NCBI RefSeq assembly: GCF_002286815.1 | Contig: NZ_MUNM01000040.1 | Location: 1 to 64,000 of the forward strand | DNA: 64,000 nucleotides | Source of the DNA: Pseudomonas sp. PICF141 | Lineage (GTDB): Bacteria > Pseudomonadota > Gammaproteobacteria > Pseudomonadales > Pseudomonadaceae | Direction of reading: 5' to 3' | Shown: positions 26,783 through 35,387 of the stretch, piece by piece | How positions within the stretch are numbered: position 1 is the first letter of the stretch | Layout of the letters: each line of letters starts with the position of its first letter | Notes under the pieces: model-generated | The model's input: the letters and a program-made list of their open reading frames with translations, nothing else | Database searches by the model: none | Told to the model about the DNA's origin: nothing | Translations under genes and position numbers: made by a program

Positions 26783-28294
26783 ATGAATAACAACAACAAA
26801 GACCAAAGCCTTACGCAAATCGAAACCCACGGGGTCGAACAGATCCCGGACAATGAACGCACCGCCGGCCCAACGGACTTGTTCCGGATGATCTTCGGCG
26901 GTTCCAACACCTTTGCCACCGCCGTGCTCGGCAGTTTCCCGGTACTGTTTGGCCTGTCTTTCCAGGCGGGCATCTGGGCAATTGTGCTGGGCGTATTGCT
27001 GGGCTCGCTGATCCTTGCGCCGATGGGTTTGTTCGGGCCGCTTAACGGCACCAACAACGCCGTGTCGTCCGGTGCGCACTTCGGCGTGCACGGGCGAATC
27101 GTCGGTTCGTTCCTGTCGCTGCTGACCGCCATCGCCTTCTTCTCGCTCTCGGTGTGGAGTTCGGGCGATGCGTTGATCGGTGGCGCGAAACGCCTGATCG
27201 GCCTGCCGGAAACCGACTTCACTTTAGGCCTGGCCTACGGTCTGTTCGCGATTCTGGTGCTGACGGTGTGCATCTATGGTTTCCGCTTCCTGCTGTGGGT
27301 CAACAAAATCGCCGTGTGGAGCGCCAGCCTGTTGTTCCTGCTGGGCATCTTCGCTTTCGCCGGTCCCTTCGATGTGAACTACGCCGGCAGCGTCAGCCTC
27401 GGTCAACCGGGTTTCTGGGCGGCCTTCATCGGCGCGGCACTGGTAGCGATGAGCAACCCGATTTCCTTCGGCGCGTTCCTCGGCGACTGGTCGCGCTACA
27501 TCCCGCGTGACACCTCCAAGCGCCGGATCATGGCCGCCGTGGTGATCTCGCAGATCGCCACCTTCATCCCGTTCCTGTTCGGCCTCGCCACCGCCACCAT
27601 CGTGGCGATCAAGGCACCGGACTATATCGCGGCCAACAATTACGTCGGCGGTCTGCTGGCGGTGTCGCCGAGCTGGTTCTTCTTGCCGGTGTGCCTGATT
27701 GCGGTGATTGGCGGCATGTCCACCGGCACCACTTCGCTGTATGGCACCGGGCTGGACATGTCCAGCGTGTTCCCGCGGGTGCTGTCGCGGGTCAAGGCAA
27801 CGTTGCTGATCGGCGTGATGTCGATTGCGTTCATCTTCATCGGGCGCTTTGCGGCGAACCTGGTGCAGAGCGTGTCGACCTTCGCCGTGCTGATCATCAC
27901 CTGCACCACCCCATGGATGGTGATCATGATCATCGGCCTGCTGGTGCGTCGCGGCTTCTATTGCCCGGATGACCTGCAAGTGTTCACCCGTGGCGAAAAA
28001 GGTGGCCGTTACTGGTTCACCCACGGCTGGAACTGGCGCGGCCTGGGTGCCTGGATCCCAAGTGCGCTGGTGGGTTTGTGCTTCGTGAACCTGCCGGGGC
28101 AGTTTGTCGGCGTATTGGGCGATCTGGCCGGGGGCATCGACATCTCCCTGCCGGTGACGCTGGGCCTGGCTTGCGTGGTGTACCTGACGCTGCTGAGCCT
28201 GTTCCCGGAACCGCGGGAAGTGTTTGGCCCGACCGATGCACGCAGCAAGGGCACTGATTCGCTCGGTAAACCGGCGATGCGTCAAGTTGCCTGA
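26783..28294 (+). CDS. NCS1-family (cytosine/purine type) permease
   Basis: 503 residues, about twelve membrane segments. NCS1 features include the early GPTDLFRMIFGGSNTFATAV segment, helix-breaking glycines in PMGLFGPLNGTNNAVSSG, the loop GDWSRYIPRDTSKRR characteristic of cytosine/purine permeases, and a polar C-terminus. It probably imports the guanidino compound used by GbuA, or a related amino-acid derivative; NCS1 relatives carry nucleobases, hydantoins and allantoin. It starts 51 bases after the NTF2-like gene (GGAGC ahead of the ATG). Confidence 0.9.
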   Translation: MNNNNKDQSLTQIETHGVEQIPDNERTAGPTDLFRMIFGGSNTFATAVLGSFPVLFGLSFQAGIWAIVLGVLLGSLILAPMGLFGPLNGTNNAVSSGAHFGVHGRIVGSFLSLLTAIAFFSLSVWSSGDALIGGAKRLIGLPETDFTLGLAYGLFAILVLTVCIYGFRFLLWVNKIAVWSASLLFLLGIFAFAGPFDVNYAGSVSLGQPGFWAAFIGAALVAMSNPISFGAFLGDWSRYIPRDTSKRRIMAAVVISQIATFIPFLFGLATATIVAIKAPDYIAANNYVGGLLAVSPSWFFLPVCLIAVIGGMSTGTTSLYGTGLDMSSVFPRVLSRVKATLLIGVMSIAFIFIGRFAANLVQSVSTFAVLIITCTTPWMVIMIIGLLVRRGFYCPDDLQVFTRGEKGGRYWFTHGWNWRGLGAWIPSALVGLCFVNLPGQFVGVLGDLAGGIDISLPVTLGLACVVYLTLLSLFPEPREVFGPTDARSKGTDSLGKPAMRQVA

Positions 28295-28324
28295 TTCACC
28301 GGATTACCTGTGGTCAACGCATTA

Positions 28325-28418
28325 CCTGTGGGAGCGAGGCTTGCCCGCGAAGAACGATGACGCGGTCTGCCTGATGGGCCGCAGCGCAGCCATCGCGGGC
28401 AAGCCTCGCTCCCACAGG
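28325..28418. repeat. REP inverted pair, family A variant
   Basis: CCTGTGGGAGCGAGGCTTGC at the left and its complement ending CGCTCCCACAGG at the right. It separates the two transporter genes of the gbu locus. Confidence 0.92.
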
Positions 28419-28484
28419 AATTGGTATTCCCACAAAGATTGATTTTCGCCTCACCATAAAAAAGACAATCGGAGAATCGCCATC

Positions 28485-29864
28485 ATGGCTTTGGATTTAT
28501 TCGTCGTTCTCATTTACGCCGCCGCGATGCTGGTGCTCGGCTACTTTGGCATGCGCAAGGCCAAGACCCACGAAGACTATTTGGTCGCCGGTCGCAACCT
28601 CGGCCCTGGTCTCTACATGGGCACCATGGCCGCTACCGTTCTGGGTGGTGCGTCCACCGTCGGCACCGTGCGCCTGGGCTATGTTCATGGCATTTCCGGT
28701 TTCTGGCTGTGCGCCGCCCTGGGTTGCGGGATCGTCGCGCTGAACCTGTTCCTGGCCAAACCGCTGCTGAAACTGAAGGTATTCACCGTTACCCAGGTGC
28801 TGGAAAAGCGCTACAACCCAATGGCTCGTACCGCGAGCGCAACCATCATGCTGGCCTATGCGCTGATGATCGGTGTGACCTCGATCCTGGCGATCGGCAC
28901 TGTGCTGCAAGTGCTTTTCGGTCTGCCGTTCTGGCTCTCGGTGCTGCTCGGCGGCGGTGTGGTGGTGATCTACTCGACCATCGGTGGCATGTGGTCCCTG
29001 ACCCTGACCGACATCGTCCAGTTCGGGATCCAGACCGTGGGCCTGATGTTCCTGTTGCTGCCGATCTGTCTGTACCGTGTCGGTGGCTGGGATCAACTGG
29101 TTGCCCAATTGCCGGCCGCCAGCTTCAACTTCACCAGCATCGGCTGGGACACCATCATCACCTACTTCCTGATCTACTTCTTCGGCATCCTGATTGGTCA
29201 AGATATCTGGCAACGGGTATTCACCGCACGAAGCGAAAAAGTCGCCAGGTACGCCGGTACATCAGCCGGGATTTACTGCATTGTCTACGGCCTGGTGTGT
29301 GCGCTGATCGGCATGGCTGCTCATGTGCTGATTCCGGATCTGGACAACGTCAACAATGCCTTTGCCGCCATCGTCAAAGTGTCCCTGCCGGACGGTATCC
29401 GCGGCCTGGTGATCGCTGCTGCACTGGCGGCCATGATGTCCACCGCCAGCGCCGGCCTGCTCGCCGCATCCACCACCCTGACCGAAGACCTGCTGCCGAA
29501 ACTGCGCGGCGGTAAACAGTCGAACGTGAGCGTCAATCGCCTGTTTACCCTGCTGACCGGCATTGCAGTATTGGGCATCGCTCTGGTGGTCAATGATGTG
29601 ATCAGCGCACTGACCCTGGCCTACAACTTGTTGGTGGGCGGCATGCTGATCCCGTTGATAGGTGCCATTTACTGGAAACGCGCCACGACGGCCGGCGCGA
29701 TCACCAGCATGGCCCTGGGCTTTGTCACCGCGCTGGTGTTCATGTTCAAGGACGGTATGGACGCCAACACCCCGATTTACTACAGCCTTGCCGTAGGCCT
29801 GGTGAGTTTCGTGGTGGTCAGCTTGTTGTCCCGTCGCCCGGCCGTGGTAGCAAGCGCGATCTAA
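28485..29864 (+). CDS. Sodium:solute symporter (SSS family)
   Basis: 459 residues with about thirteen membrane helices. Typical SSS features include the N-terminal FGMRKAKTHEDYLVAGRNLG, the region GGASTVGTVRLGYVHGISG, and AAALAAMMSTASAGLLAAST with the small-residue motif of the Na+ site. It belongs to the gbu locus by position (compare PA1418), suggesting sodium-driven uptake of guanidinobutyrate or its product GABA; the substrate is inferred. It is preceded by CGGAGAATCG and ended by a strong terminator at 29896. Confidence 0.92.
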   Translation: MALDLFVVLIYAAAMLVLGYFGMRKAKTHEDYLVAGRNLGPGLYMGTMAATVLGGASTVGTVRLGYVHGISGFWLCAALGCGIVALNLFLAKPLLKLKVFTVTQVLEKRYNPMARTASATIMLAYALMIGVTSILAIGTVLQVLFGLPFWLSVLLGGGVVVIYSTIGGMWSLTLTDIVQFGIQTVGLMFLLLPICLYRVGGWDQLVAQLPAASFNFTSIGWDTIITYFLIYFFGILIGQDIWQRVFTARSEKVARYAGTSAGIYCIVYGLVCALIGMAAHVLIPDLDNVNNAFAAIVKVSLPDGIRGLVIAAALAAMMSTASAGLLAASTTLTEDLLPKLRGGKQSNVSVNRLFTLLTGIAVLGIALVVNDVISALTLAYNLLVGGMLIPLIGAIYWKRATTAGAITSMALGFVTALVFMFKDGMDANTPIYYSLAVGLVSFVVVSLLSRRPAVVASAI

Positions 29865-29895
29865 GCTTTCCTTAACGACTTGATGCTTTCTTCGA

Positions 29896-29930
29896 CGGGT
29901 GTGGCGTCGGTTGCCACACCCGTTTTTTTT
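29896..29930 (+). terminator. Rho-independent terminator after the symporter gene
   Basis: CGGGTGTGGC and GCCACACCCG pair perfectly around a 7-base loop and are followed by eight T. It marks the end of the gbuA transcription unit. Confidence 0.95.
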
Positions 29931-29949
29931 CGCCTGAAGGAATCTGCTT

Positions 29950-30451
29950 ATGAAGATCGTCAGCCGCGATCAGTGGCGAATTCCCGGAACGCCTGGTGCA
30001 CCCGGCCGAAGCGCAGATTCTGGCTTCTCCGGATGGTGAAAATACTTTGAGTAGGGCTTTCGTCGGCGACGACATGTTCGAGGCTCATCCCGACTGCCCG
30101 CTGTGCTACGCCGAATACCGGGTAAAAGCCGCGCCGGCCACCGGTTTTATTGAAGAAGGCGACGTGCTTGATCTCGGTGATCGGGTCTTGCAAGTGCTGC
30201 ACACGCCGGGGCATTCACCGGGCGGCATCAGCCTGTTCGAAGCGGCGACCGAAACCCTGTTCAGCGGCGACATCATTTACGACGGGCCACTGATCGAAGA
30301 CGCGTACCACTCCAATCTCGATGACTACGCCCGCAGCCTGCAACGCTTGCGCGCACTACCGATCCGCACCGTGCATGGCGGGCATTTCGGCAGTTTTTCC
30401 GGGGAGTATTTACGCACGATGATAGACGAGTGGCAGCGTCGGCACGCCTGA
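29950..30451 (+). pseudogene. MBL-fold hydrolase gene with an internal deletion
   Basis: The start is good (AAGGAA, then ATG for MKIVSRDQW), but after nine codons the sequence jumps to a distant part of the protein in another frame: the frame GAATTCCCGGAACGCCTGG reads EFPERLVHPAEAQILASPDG and continues normally to the stop at 30451 (THTPGHSPGG-type second metal region, GHFGSF). The missing piece is where the family has its HxHxDH zinc motif. The first frame ends at a TGA after about 29 residues. Internal starts could give about 150 residues, but without the metal site it cannot be an active MBL hydrolase. An unbroken copy would have completed the gbu neighbourhood. Confidence 0.85.
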
Positions 30452-30506
30452 AGCCTGCTGTACTCAGCACCAGGGATAACAATAATGACGCCCTCGAAGA
30501 ACAACC

Positions 30507-30758
30507 ATGACCAGAACAGCCGTTCGTACAGCCGTGCACCGCTTCATCAGCCGCCTGCTGGAAAATCAGCATGACTTTGACGACAACTCCAACCTGATGC
30601 AGTTGGGACTGGATAAAGAAGATATTGAAGAACTGATCTTCCATCTAGAGGATCAGTTGGGACTGACAGCGTTTACCGCCGAAGAAGACCGGATGCTCAA
30701 GACCGCTACGACTGTCGATGACTTGAGCCGGTTTTTGATAGAGATCGGGCGGTATTGA
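30507..30758 (+). CDS. Acyl-carrier-protein-like protein lacking the carrier serine
   Basis: 83 residues. The helical pattern and spacing match an acyl carrier protein: SRLLENQHDFDDNSNLMQLG, then DKEDIEELIFHLEDQLGL at the position of the E. coli DSLDTVELVMALEEEF segment. The serine that would carry phosphopantetheine is Lys, so it cannot be a normal carrier. It may be a structural or regulatory ACP-fold protein. No lipid or polyketide genes are near. It follows the broken MBL gene in the same direction; the ribosome site (GAAGAAC) is weak. Confidence 0.75.
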   Translation: MTRTAVRTAVHRFISRLLENQHDFDDNSNLMQLGLDKEDIEELIFHLEDQLGLTAFTAEEDRMLKTATTVDDLSRFLIEIGRY

Positions 30759-30793
30759 GACGGGTTGTCAGATACCACCGATATGACGAATGA

Positions 30794-30930
30794 CCTCTGT
30801 GGCGAGGGAGCTTGCTCCCGCTCGATTGCGCAGCGATCGCAAGCTGCATCCGTGCTCGACTTGATCCACCTCTGTGGCGATGAACGGGGCCGCTGCGCGC
30901 CCCAGCGGGAGCAAGCTCCCTCGCCACAGG
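30794..30930. repeat. Long inverted repeat, family B variant (GTGGCGAGGGAGCTTGCTCCC)
   Basis: CTCTGTGGCGAGGGAGCTTG with CTCCCGCTCGATTGCGCAGCG at the left, and GGCCGCTGCGCGCCCCAGCG with GGAGCAAGCTCCCTCGCCACAGG at the right. A second CTCTGTGGCGA lies in the centre. Confidence 0.88.
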
Positions 30931-30943
30931 TGATTTGACAGAT

Positions 30944-31075
30944 TTACCGGCGGCGCTGCTGTTGGCGGCGACGTTGTTCGTCGTCAGTGCGAATGGGCAC
31001 GGGTTGCAGAGGCGGTTCGATCAAACCGAGTGCGACACCCAGGTCATGCAGCCAGTTTTGGATTTTCTCTTTCAT
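30944..31075 (-). CDS. PA1414-like 43-residue microprotein
   Basis: ATG at 31075 after AAGGGGG encodes MKEKIQNWLHDLGVALGLIE, a Pro-rich turn (PPLQPVPIRTDDE) and an Arg/Gln-rich tail. An amphipathic helix followed by a basic tail suggests membrane or RNA contact. The sequence and position (beside a LysR gene and the gbu locus) match my recollection of PA1414 of P. aeruginosa, whose transcript is reported as the oxygen-responsive small RNA SicX. A weak Anr-type site (GGGATTTGGATCAA on the minus strand, 8 of 10 consensus bases) lies 115 bases upstream. Whether peptide, RNA or both matter here cannot be told from sequence. Confidence 0.7.
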   Translation of the reverse strand: MKEKIQNWLHDLGVALGLIEPPLQPVPIRTDDEQRRRQQQRRR

Positions 31076-31214
31076 GGTGCCCCCTTCAGGGTAGTGCCGA
31101 GCGGCTGAAGTTCTGTTGCCCCTTCGCACTGATAATAGTCCGAAGTCCTATGCAATGCTCGTCCAACATCGCAATGATCTGTTACTGAATTGATCCAAAT
31201 CCCTGACCGTTAGT

Positions 31215-32108
31215 TCAAGCAAATGCCTGGGCCTGAATGGCTGTCGACGGATAGACCGCCTGCTGCTGTTCGATCCACGCATTCAGGTTGGCCCCGACCA
31301 TGCCTTTGCGCCACATCAGCCAAGTGGTCGCGCTGGCGAACGGCTCGGCCAACGGGTGCACCGCCACACTTTCGCGCCCCGGCAGACTCGCGAGCATCGA
31401 CTCCGACATCAGCGCCACGCCGGAGCCGGCAATCACGCAGGCGAGCATTCCCGGATAAGACTCGATCTCTATCGCCCGGCCCATGGCCGCATGGTCATGG
31501 GCAAACCAGGCTTCCAGACGCATCCGATAGGAACACCCCTGCCGAAACGTAAACACCGAACGTCCTTCGACATCCAGCGCGCTGCGTACCGGCGGATGAT
31601 CGGCCTCGCTGATCAATACCAGCCGTTCATCGCACAACGGCACGCCGTCGAGCCCGGCCAGTTCCAGCGGTCCGTCCACCAGCGCCGCATCAAGACGCCC
31701 GGTGAGCAAACCTTCGAGCAATTCGCCGCTGGGCCCCGATTGCACTTGCAGGTTCACCGCCGGGTAACTGCGGTGATATCGCGCCAACAACTCCGGCAGA
31801 TGAATTGCGGCGGTGCTGTACATGGTGCCGAGGACGAAATCCCCGGCCGGTTGCCCGCCCTGCACCGCCGCGTGGGCTTCGTTGTGTAAAGCGAACAGCT
31901 TGGCGGTGTAGTCCAAAAGGACTTTTCCCGCAGGTGACAACTGCAAGCGCTGACGCTCACGTACGAACAGTTCGACACCGAGTTGCTCTTCAAGCTGCTT
32001 GAGCCGGGTCGACAGGTTGGACGGCACACGATGCAGGCGTTCAGCAGCGCGAGTAATGGAGCCCTCCTGCGCCACCGCCTGGAAGATCCGCAATTGGCTG
32101 AATTCCAC
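31215..32108 (-). CDS. LysR-family transcriptional regulator
   Basis: 297 residues. The winged helix at the N-terminus (FSQLRIFQAVAQEGSITRAA, RVPSNLSTRLKQLEEQLG) and the effector domain (TMYSTAAIHLPELLARYH, GRLDAALVDGP) resemble PtrR/CysB-like regulators. I choose the GTG at 32108, which has GGAG 6 bases before it and gives the usual VEFSQLRIF beginning; a TTG four codons earlier (32120) has no ribosome site. It is divergent from the MFS gene at 32213 and probably controls it. Confidence 0.9.
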   Translation of the reverse strand: MEFSQLRIFQAVAQEGSITRAAERLHRVPSNLSTRLKQLEEQLGVELFVRERQRLQLSPAGKVLLDYTAKLFALHNEAHAAVQGGQPAGDFVLGTMYSTAAIHLPELLARYHRSYPAVNLQVQSGPSGELLEGLLTGRLDAALVDGPLELAGLDGVPLCDERLVLISEADHPPVRSALDVEGRSVFTFRQGCSYRMRLEAWFAHDHAAMGRAIEIESYPGMLACVIAGSGVALMSESMLASLPGRESVAVHPLAEPFASATTWLMWRKGMVGANLNAWIEQQQAVYPSTAIQAQAFA

Positions 32109-32212
32109 GCAATTCTCCAAACCAGAACAAGTTTCTCACTATTATTCATTTTTAAAGAAAGTCAATCAGTCCTAGCCTGACGGTCATTGATCCTCGAAAC
32201 GGAACTGCGACC

Positions 32213-33376
32213 ATGTCCCCTCTGATCCGCTTAACCGCCAGCTTTATTGCCTTGATGATGGCCATGGGGATCGGGCGTTTCGCCCTGACCCCGCAACTGC
32301 CGCACTTGCTCAGCGAAGGCCTGATCGACCTGACTGCCGCCGGTCTGATTGCCGCCGCCAACTACCTGGGCTACTTCGTCGGCGCGGTGGACGCGATGTT
32401 CGCTCGTCGCCCCGGCCAGGTTCGTCGACGCTTGCTCGGCGGCTTGTGGCTCTGTGTGCTGCTGACTCTGGTCTCGTTCTGGGCCAACGGATTCTGGTGG
32501 CATCTGGCATTGCGTTTCGGCACAGGCGTGGCCAGCGCCTGGGTCTTGGTGATGATTACTGCACTGAGTCAACCGCTGGCAGCGGCGGCCGGTCGTCCGC
32601 GGCTTGGCGCCCTGGTCTTTGCCGGGCCGGGTCTGGGGATTCTTCTGACAGGATTATTGGCCTTGGGCTCGAACCTGCTGGGTCAGACGTCCGCGACGTT
32701 GTGGCTGGTGTATGCCGGAGTCGGGTTGGTGATGCTCTTGGGAATTCTGCCGTTTCTGCCGCAACCGGCTGCGCCTGTTATGGCGACCACGCCTGCTGCC
32801 ACATCGGGCGCCCAAGGTGTCGGACGTTTACCGGTGATTTACGGGTTATACGGTTTGGGCTACATCATTCCGGCCACTTTCCTCTCGCAAATGGCCAGCG
32901 CACAGTTCCACGGGCAATGGCAAGCCGACCTGTTCTGGCCATGCTTCGGCCTGGCGGCAGCAATCGGGGTGGTGTTGGTGAGCCTGCGTCGGCACAACCC
33001 GAATGCCACTCGCCATTGGCTGATGGCAACGTTGTGGTTGCAGGCGGGTGGCGTCTTCGCCTGCCTGTTGGGCAGCGGTGCCGGCCTGGCGTTGGGAGTG
33101 ATCTTGTGCGGCGGACCGTTCCTGGCTTGCATGCAACTGGTGATGCAGCGCTCCCTGGAGCTGGCGCCCCATGCCACCCAGCGCAACGCCGGGCTGCTGA
33201 CCGCGTGCTTCGCCGTGGGTCAGCTCAGCGGGCCCTTGCTGGCGGCGCTGAGCAGTCACTTCAGTGGTGGCTTGCAACCCGCCTTGCTGATCGCCGGCAG
33301 CGGTTTGATCATCGCGGGGGGTTTATTGTTGAGCCCGATCAGGGTTGCCCAAGTGCTTTGCGCAAGCGACGGCTGA
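32213..33376 (+). CDS. YbfB/YjiJ-type MFS transporter
   Basis: 387 residues, about twelve membrane helices. The opening TASFIALMMAMGIGRFALTP with PQLPHLL is the mark of the YbfB/YjiJ group of major facilitator proteins, presumably exporters of small molecules. A divergent LysR gene 100 bases upstream suggests substrate-responsive control. Its last 38 bases overlap, tail to tail, the 3' end of the EamA gene on the other strand. Confidence 0.9.
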   Translation: MSPLIRLTASFIALMMAMGIGRFALTPQLPHLLSEGLIDLTAAGLIAAANYLGYFVGAVDAMFARRPGQVRRRLLGGLWLCVLLTLVSFWANGFWWHLALRFGTGVASAWVLVMITALSQPLAAAAGRPRLGALVFAGPGLGILLTGLLALGSNLLGQTSATLWLVYAGVGLVMLLGILPFLPQPAAPVMATTPAATSGAQGVGRLPVIYGLYGLGYIIPATFLSQMASAQFHGQWQADLFWPCFGLAAAIGVVLVSLRRHNPNATRHWLMATLWLQAGGVFACLLGSGAGLALGVILCGGPFLACMQLVMQRSLELAPHATQRNAGLLTACFAVGQLSGPLLAALSSHFSGGLQPALLIAGSGLIIAGGLLLSPIRVAQVLCASDG

Positions 33377-34271
33377 CCCACTGCTCTGCGCTCACAAAAG
33401 TGATCCCGAGCAGCACCAGCACCGCGCCGATCACAAAGTTGAGGCTCAGTTCTTCGCCCAGCAGCACCACGCCGAATGTGACGCCGAACAACGGCGTCAT
33501 GAACGAAAACACCGCCAGGTTCGCTGCCAGATAACGACGCAGCAGCCAGAACCAGGTCAGGTAACTGAAGAACGACACCACCAATCCCTGGAACAGCACG
33601 CTGGCCACGGCAACCGTGGTCAGGCTGACATGAGTGACCTGCCCGCTGAGGATCGCGATCAACAGCAGGCCGACGAAGCCGACGATCAGCTGATAAAAAA
33701 GCGTCAGAGTCACCGGCGCTTCCGATAAACGCGAGGCGCGCACTACAACAGTGGTCGCGCCCCATGATGCGCCCGCCAGCACGCCCAAAGCATCGCCCAT
33801 CAGCATGCGGTGGTCGAGGTTGTCCCACGACACGCCACCGGTAAACGCGATGGCAATGCCGATGAAGGCAAGAACAATCCCCAACCACTGCACCGGTCTT
33901 AAACGCTCACTGGGCAGCAGCCAATGCACGCCCAACGCGGTGAAGATCGGCGCGGTATAAAGGAACACCGACATGTGCGCGGCCGTGGTCAATTGCAGGC
34001 CTTCGGAAATGAAGAAGAACTCCAGGCCAAACAACGCACCCGCCAGCAAACCGCCGCGCCAGGTGCTGCCGACCTGATCCCAGCCGCCCTTCCAGCAGAT
34101 CAACAATCCCACGAGTAACGCGGAAATGCCTGACCGCCCCGCTGCTTGCATGACGGGCGCAATATCAGGCGCGGCCCACTTGATCATCACCTGTTGCACG
34201 CCCCAGATCAGGCACAGCCCGACCATCACTTGCAGGGCAAATCCATCGGCGCTACGCCGGCTGGCGCTCAC
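33339..34271 (-). CDS. EamA-family (DMT) transporter
   Basis: 310 residues with ten membrane helices in two EamA repeats (first about 15-140, FALQVMVGLCLIWGVQQVMI; second about 155-290, GDALGVLAGASWGATTVVVR). Drug/metabolite transporters of this kind export amino acids or other metabolites. I start at the GTG at 34271, 7 bases after GAGG; an upstream extension rich in Cys and His is not credible. The end overlaps the MFS gene by 38 bases in convergent orientation. Confidence 0.88.
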   Translation of the reverse strand: MSASRRSADGFALQVMVGLCLIWGVQQVMIKWAAPDIAPVMQAAGRSGISALLVGLLICWKGGWDQVGSTWRGGLLAGALFGLEFFFISEGLQLTTAAHMSVFLYTAPIFTALGVHWLLPSERLRPVQWLGIVLAFIGIAIAFTGGVSWDNLDHRMLMGDALGVLAGASWGATTVVVRASRLSEAPVTLTLFYQLIVGFVGLLLIAILSGQVTHVSLTTVAVASVLFQGLVVSFFSYLTWFWLLRRYLAANLAVFSFMTPLFGVTFGVVLLGEELSLNFVIGAVLVLLGITFVSAEQWVSRRLRKALGQP

Positions 34272-34342
34272 CGGAACACCTCGATAACACAATCCATGGC
34301 AGTGACTCGACAGTAAACAACTTCCACCGTGATGCATTCCTT

Positions 34343-34472
34343 GTAGCAGCTGCCGAAGGCTGCGTTCGGCTGCGAAGCAGTCTGAATCCAGTTAACGTGG
34401 TCTGCCTGATGCACCACAATTTCTGATTTTACGACTGCTGCGCAGCCGAACGCAGCCTTCGGCAGCTGCTAC
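34343..34472. repeat. Long inverted repeat, family D
   Basis: GTAGCAGCTGCCGAAGGCTG with CGTTCGGCTGCGAAGCAGTC at the left; GACTGCTGCGCAGCCGAACG with CAGCCTTCGGCAGCTGCTAC at the right. Nearly perfect 39-base arms and a centre of about 50 bases. Shares its core with the repeat at 25026. Confidence 0.92.
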
Positions 34473-34550
34473 AGATTGCATTACGGCCGCTGGCATTTTT
34501 CGCAAAACGAAGGAGGATTGCCCGCAAGAACACCTTGCAGGCAACTCGAA

Positions 34551-35387
34551 TCAGCTGAGCTCGATACGATCAGCGTGAATGACGATCTGGCCGTTCTTGT
34601 ACAACGAACCGATGGCTTTTTTGAAGTTGCCCTTGCTGACGCCGAACATACTGCTGATCAACGTCGGGTCGCTCTTGTCACTGACTGGCAGGGTGCCGTT
34701 GTTGTCGCGCAACTTGGCCAGGATCTTCGAGTTCAGGCTGGTGGCCGCTTCCTCGCCCACCGGTTGCAGGCTCAGGCTGATCTTGCCGTCGGCGCGGACT
34801 TCTTTGATAAAGCCCTTCTCTTCTTTACCGGCGCGCATGAACTTGAAAATTTCGTTCTTGTGGATCAGCCCCCAATGCTTGTTGTTGATGATTGCCTTGA
34901 AACCCATATCGGTCGCTTCGGCCACCAGCAAATCAACTTCCTGGCCCTGGGTGTAATTGGCCGGGGTCTTGTCCAGATAGCGATCCAGACGTGCCGTCGC
35001 GGTAATGCGCCGCGTGTGTTTGTCGAGGTAGACATGCACCACGACGTACTCGCCGGCTGTCATCTGGCGCTTTTCTTCGGAATACGGCAGCAGCAGATCC
35101 TTCGGCAAACCCCAATCCAGGAACACGCCGATGCTGTTGACTTCAACAACTTTCAAACTGGCGAATTCACCGACCTGAACTTTCGGCTTTTCGGTGGTAG
35201 CGATAAGTTTGTCATCGCTGTCCAGATAAATAAAAACGTTGAGCCAGTCTTCATCTTCGCTGGGAATATCTTTGGGAATATAACGGTTAGGCAGAAGGAT
35301 TTCGCCATCCGCCCCACCGTCCAGATATAAACCGAAGTTAGTGTGTTTAACCACTTGCAAACTGTTGTAGCGCCCGATTAAAGCCAT
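34551..35387 (-). CDS. CvfB-like S1-domain RNA-binding protein
   Basis: 278 residues. S1-like beta-barrel repeats can be seen at about 1-60 (ALIGRYNSLQVVKHTNFGLY), 65-130 (VGEFASLKVVEVNSIGVFLD) and 145-205 (GQEVDLLVAEATDMGFKAII), followed by a C-terminal winged helix (SMFGVSKGNFKKAIGSLYKN). This order is that of Staphylococcus CvfB and its gamma-proteobacterial relatives, which bind RNA or DNA and affect gene expression; the exact role in Pseudomonas is not known to me. The start at 35387 is chosen over an ATG five codons upstream because AGGG stands in front of it. Single-gene unit. Confidence 0.88.
   Translation of the reverse strand: MALIGRYNSLQVVKHTNFGLYLDGGADGEILLPNRYIPKDIPSEDEDWLNVFIYLDSDDKLIATTEKPKVQVGEFASLKVVEVNSIGVFLDWGLPKDLLLPYSEEKRQMTAGEYVVVHVYLDKHTRRITATARLDRYLDKTPANYTQGQEVDLLVAEATDMGFKAIINNKHWGLIHKNEIFKFMRAGKEEKGFIKEVRADGKISLSLQPVGEEAATSLNSKILAKLRDNNGTLPVSDKSDPTLISSMFGVSKGNFKKAIGSLYKNGQIVIHADRIELS

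Noticed and set aside
31132..31160. TATTAT box as an Anr-dependent promoter for the 43-residue gene
   Set aside because: Spacing to the partial Anr site does not fit the usual -41.5 position, and no -35 partner is at a normal distance.
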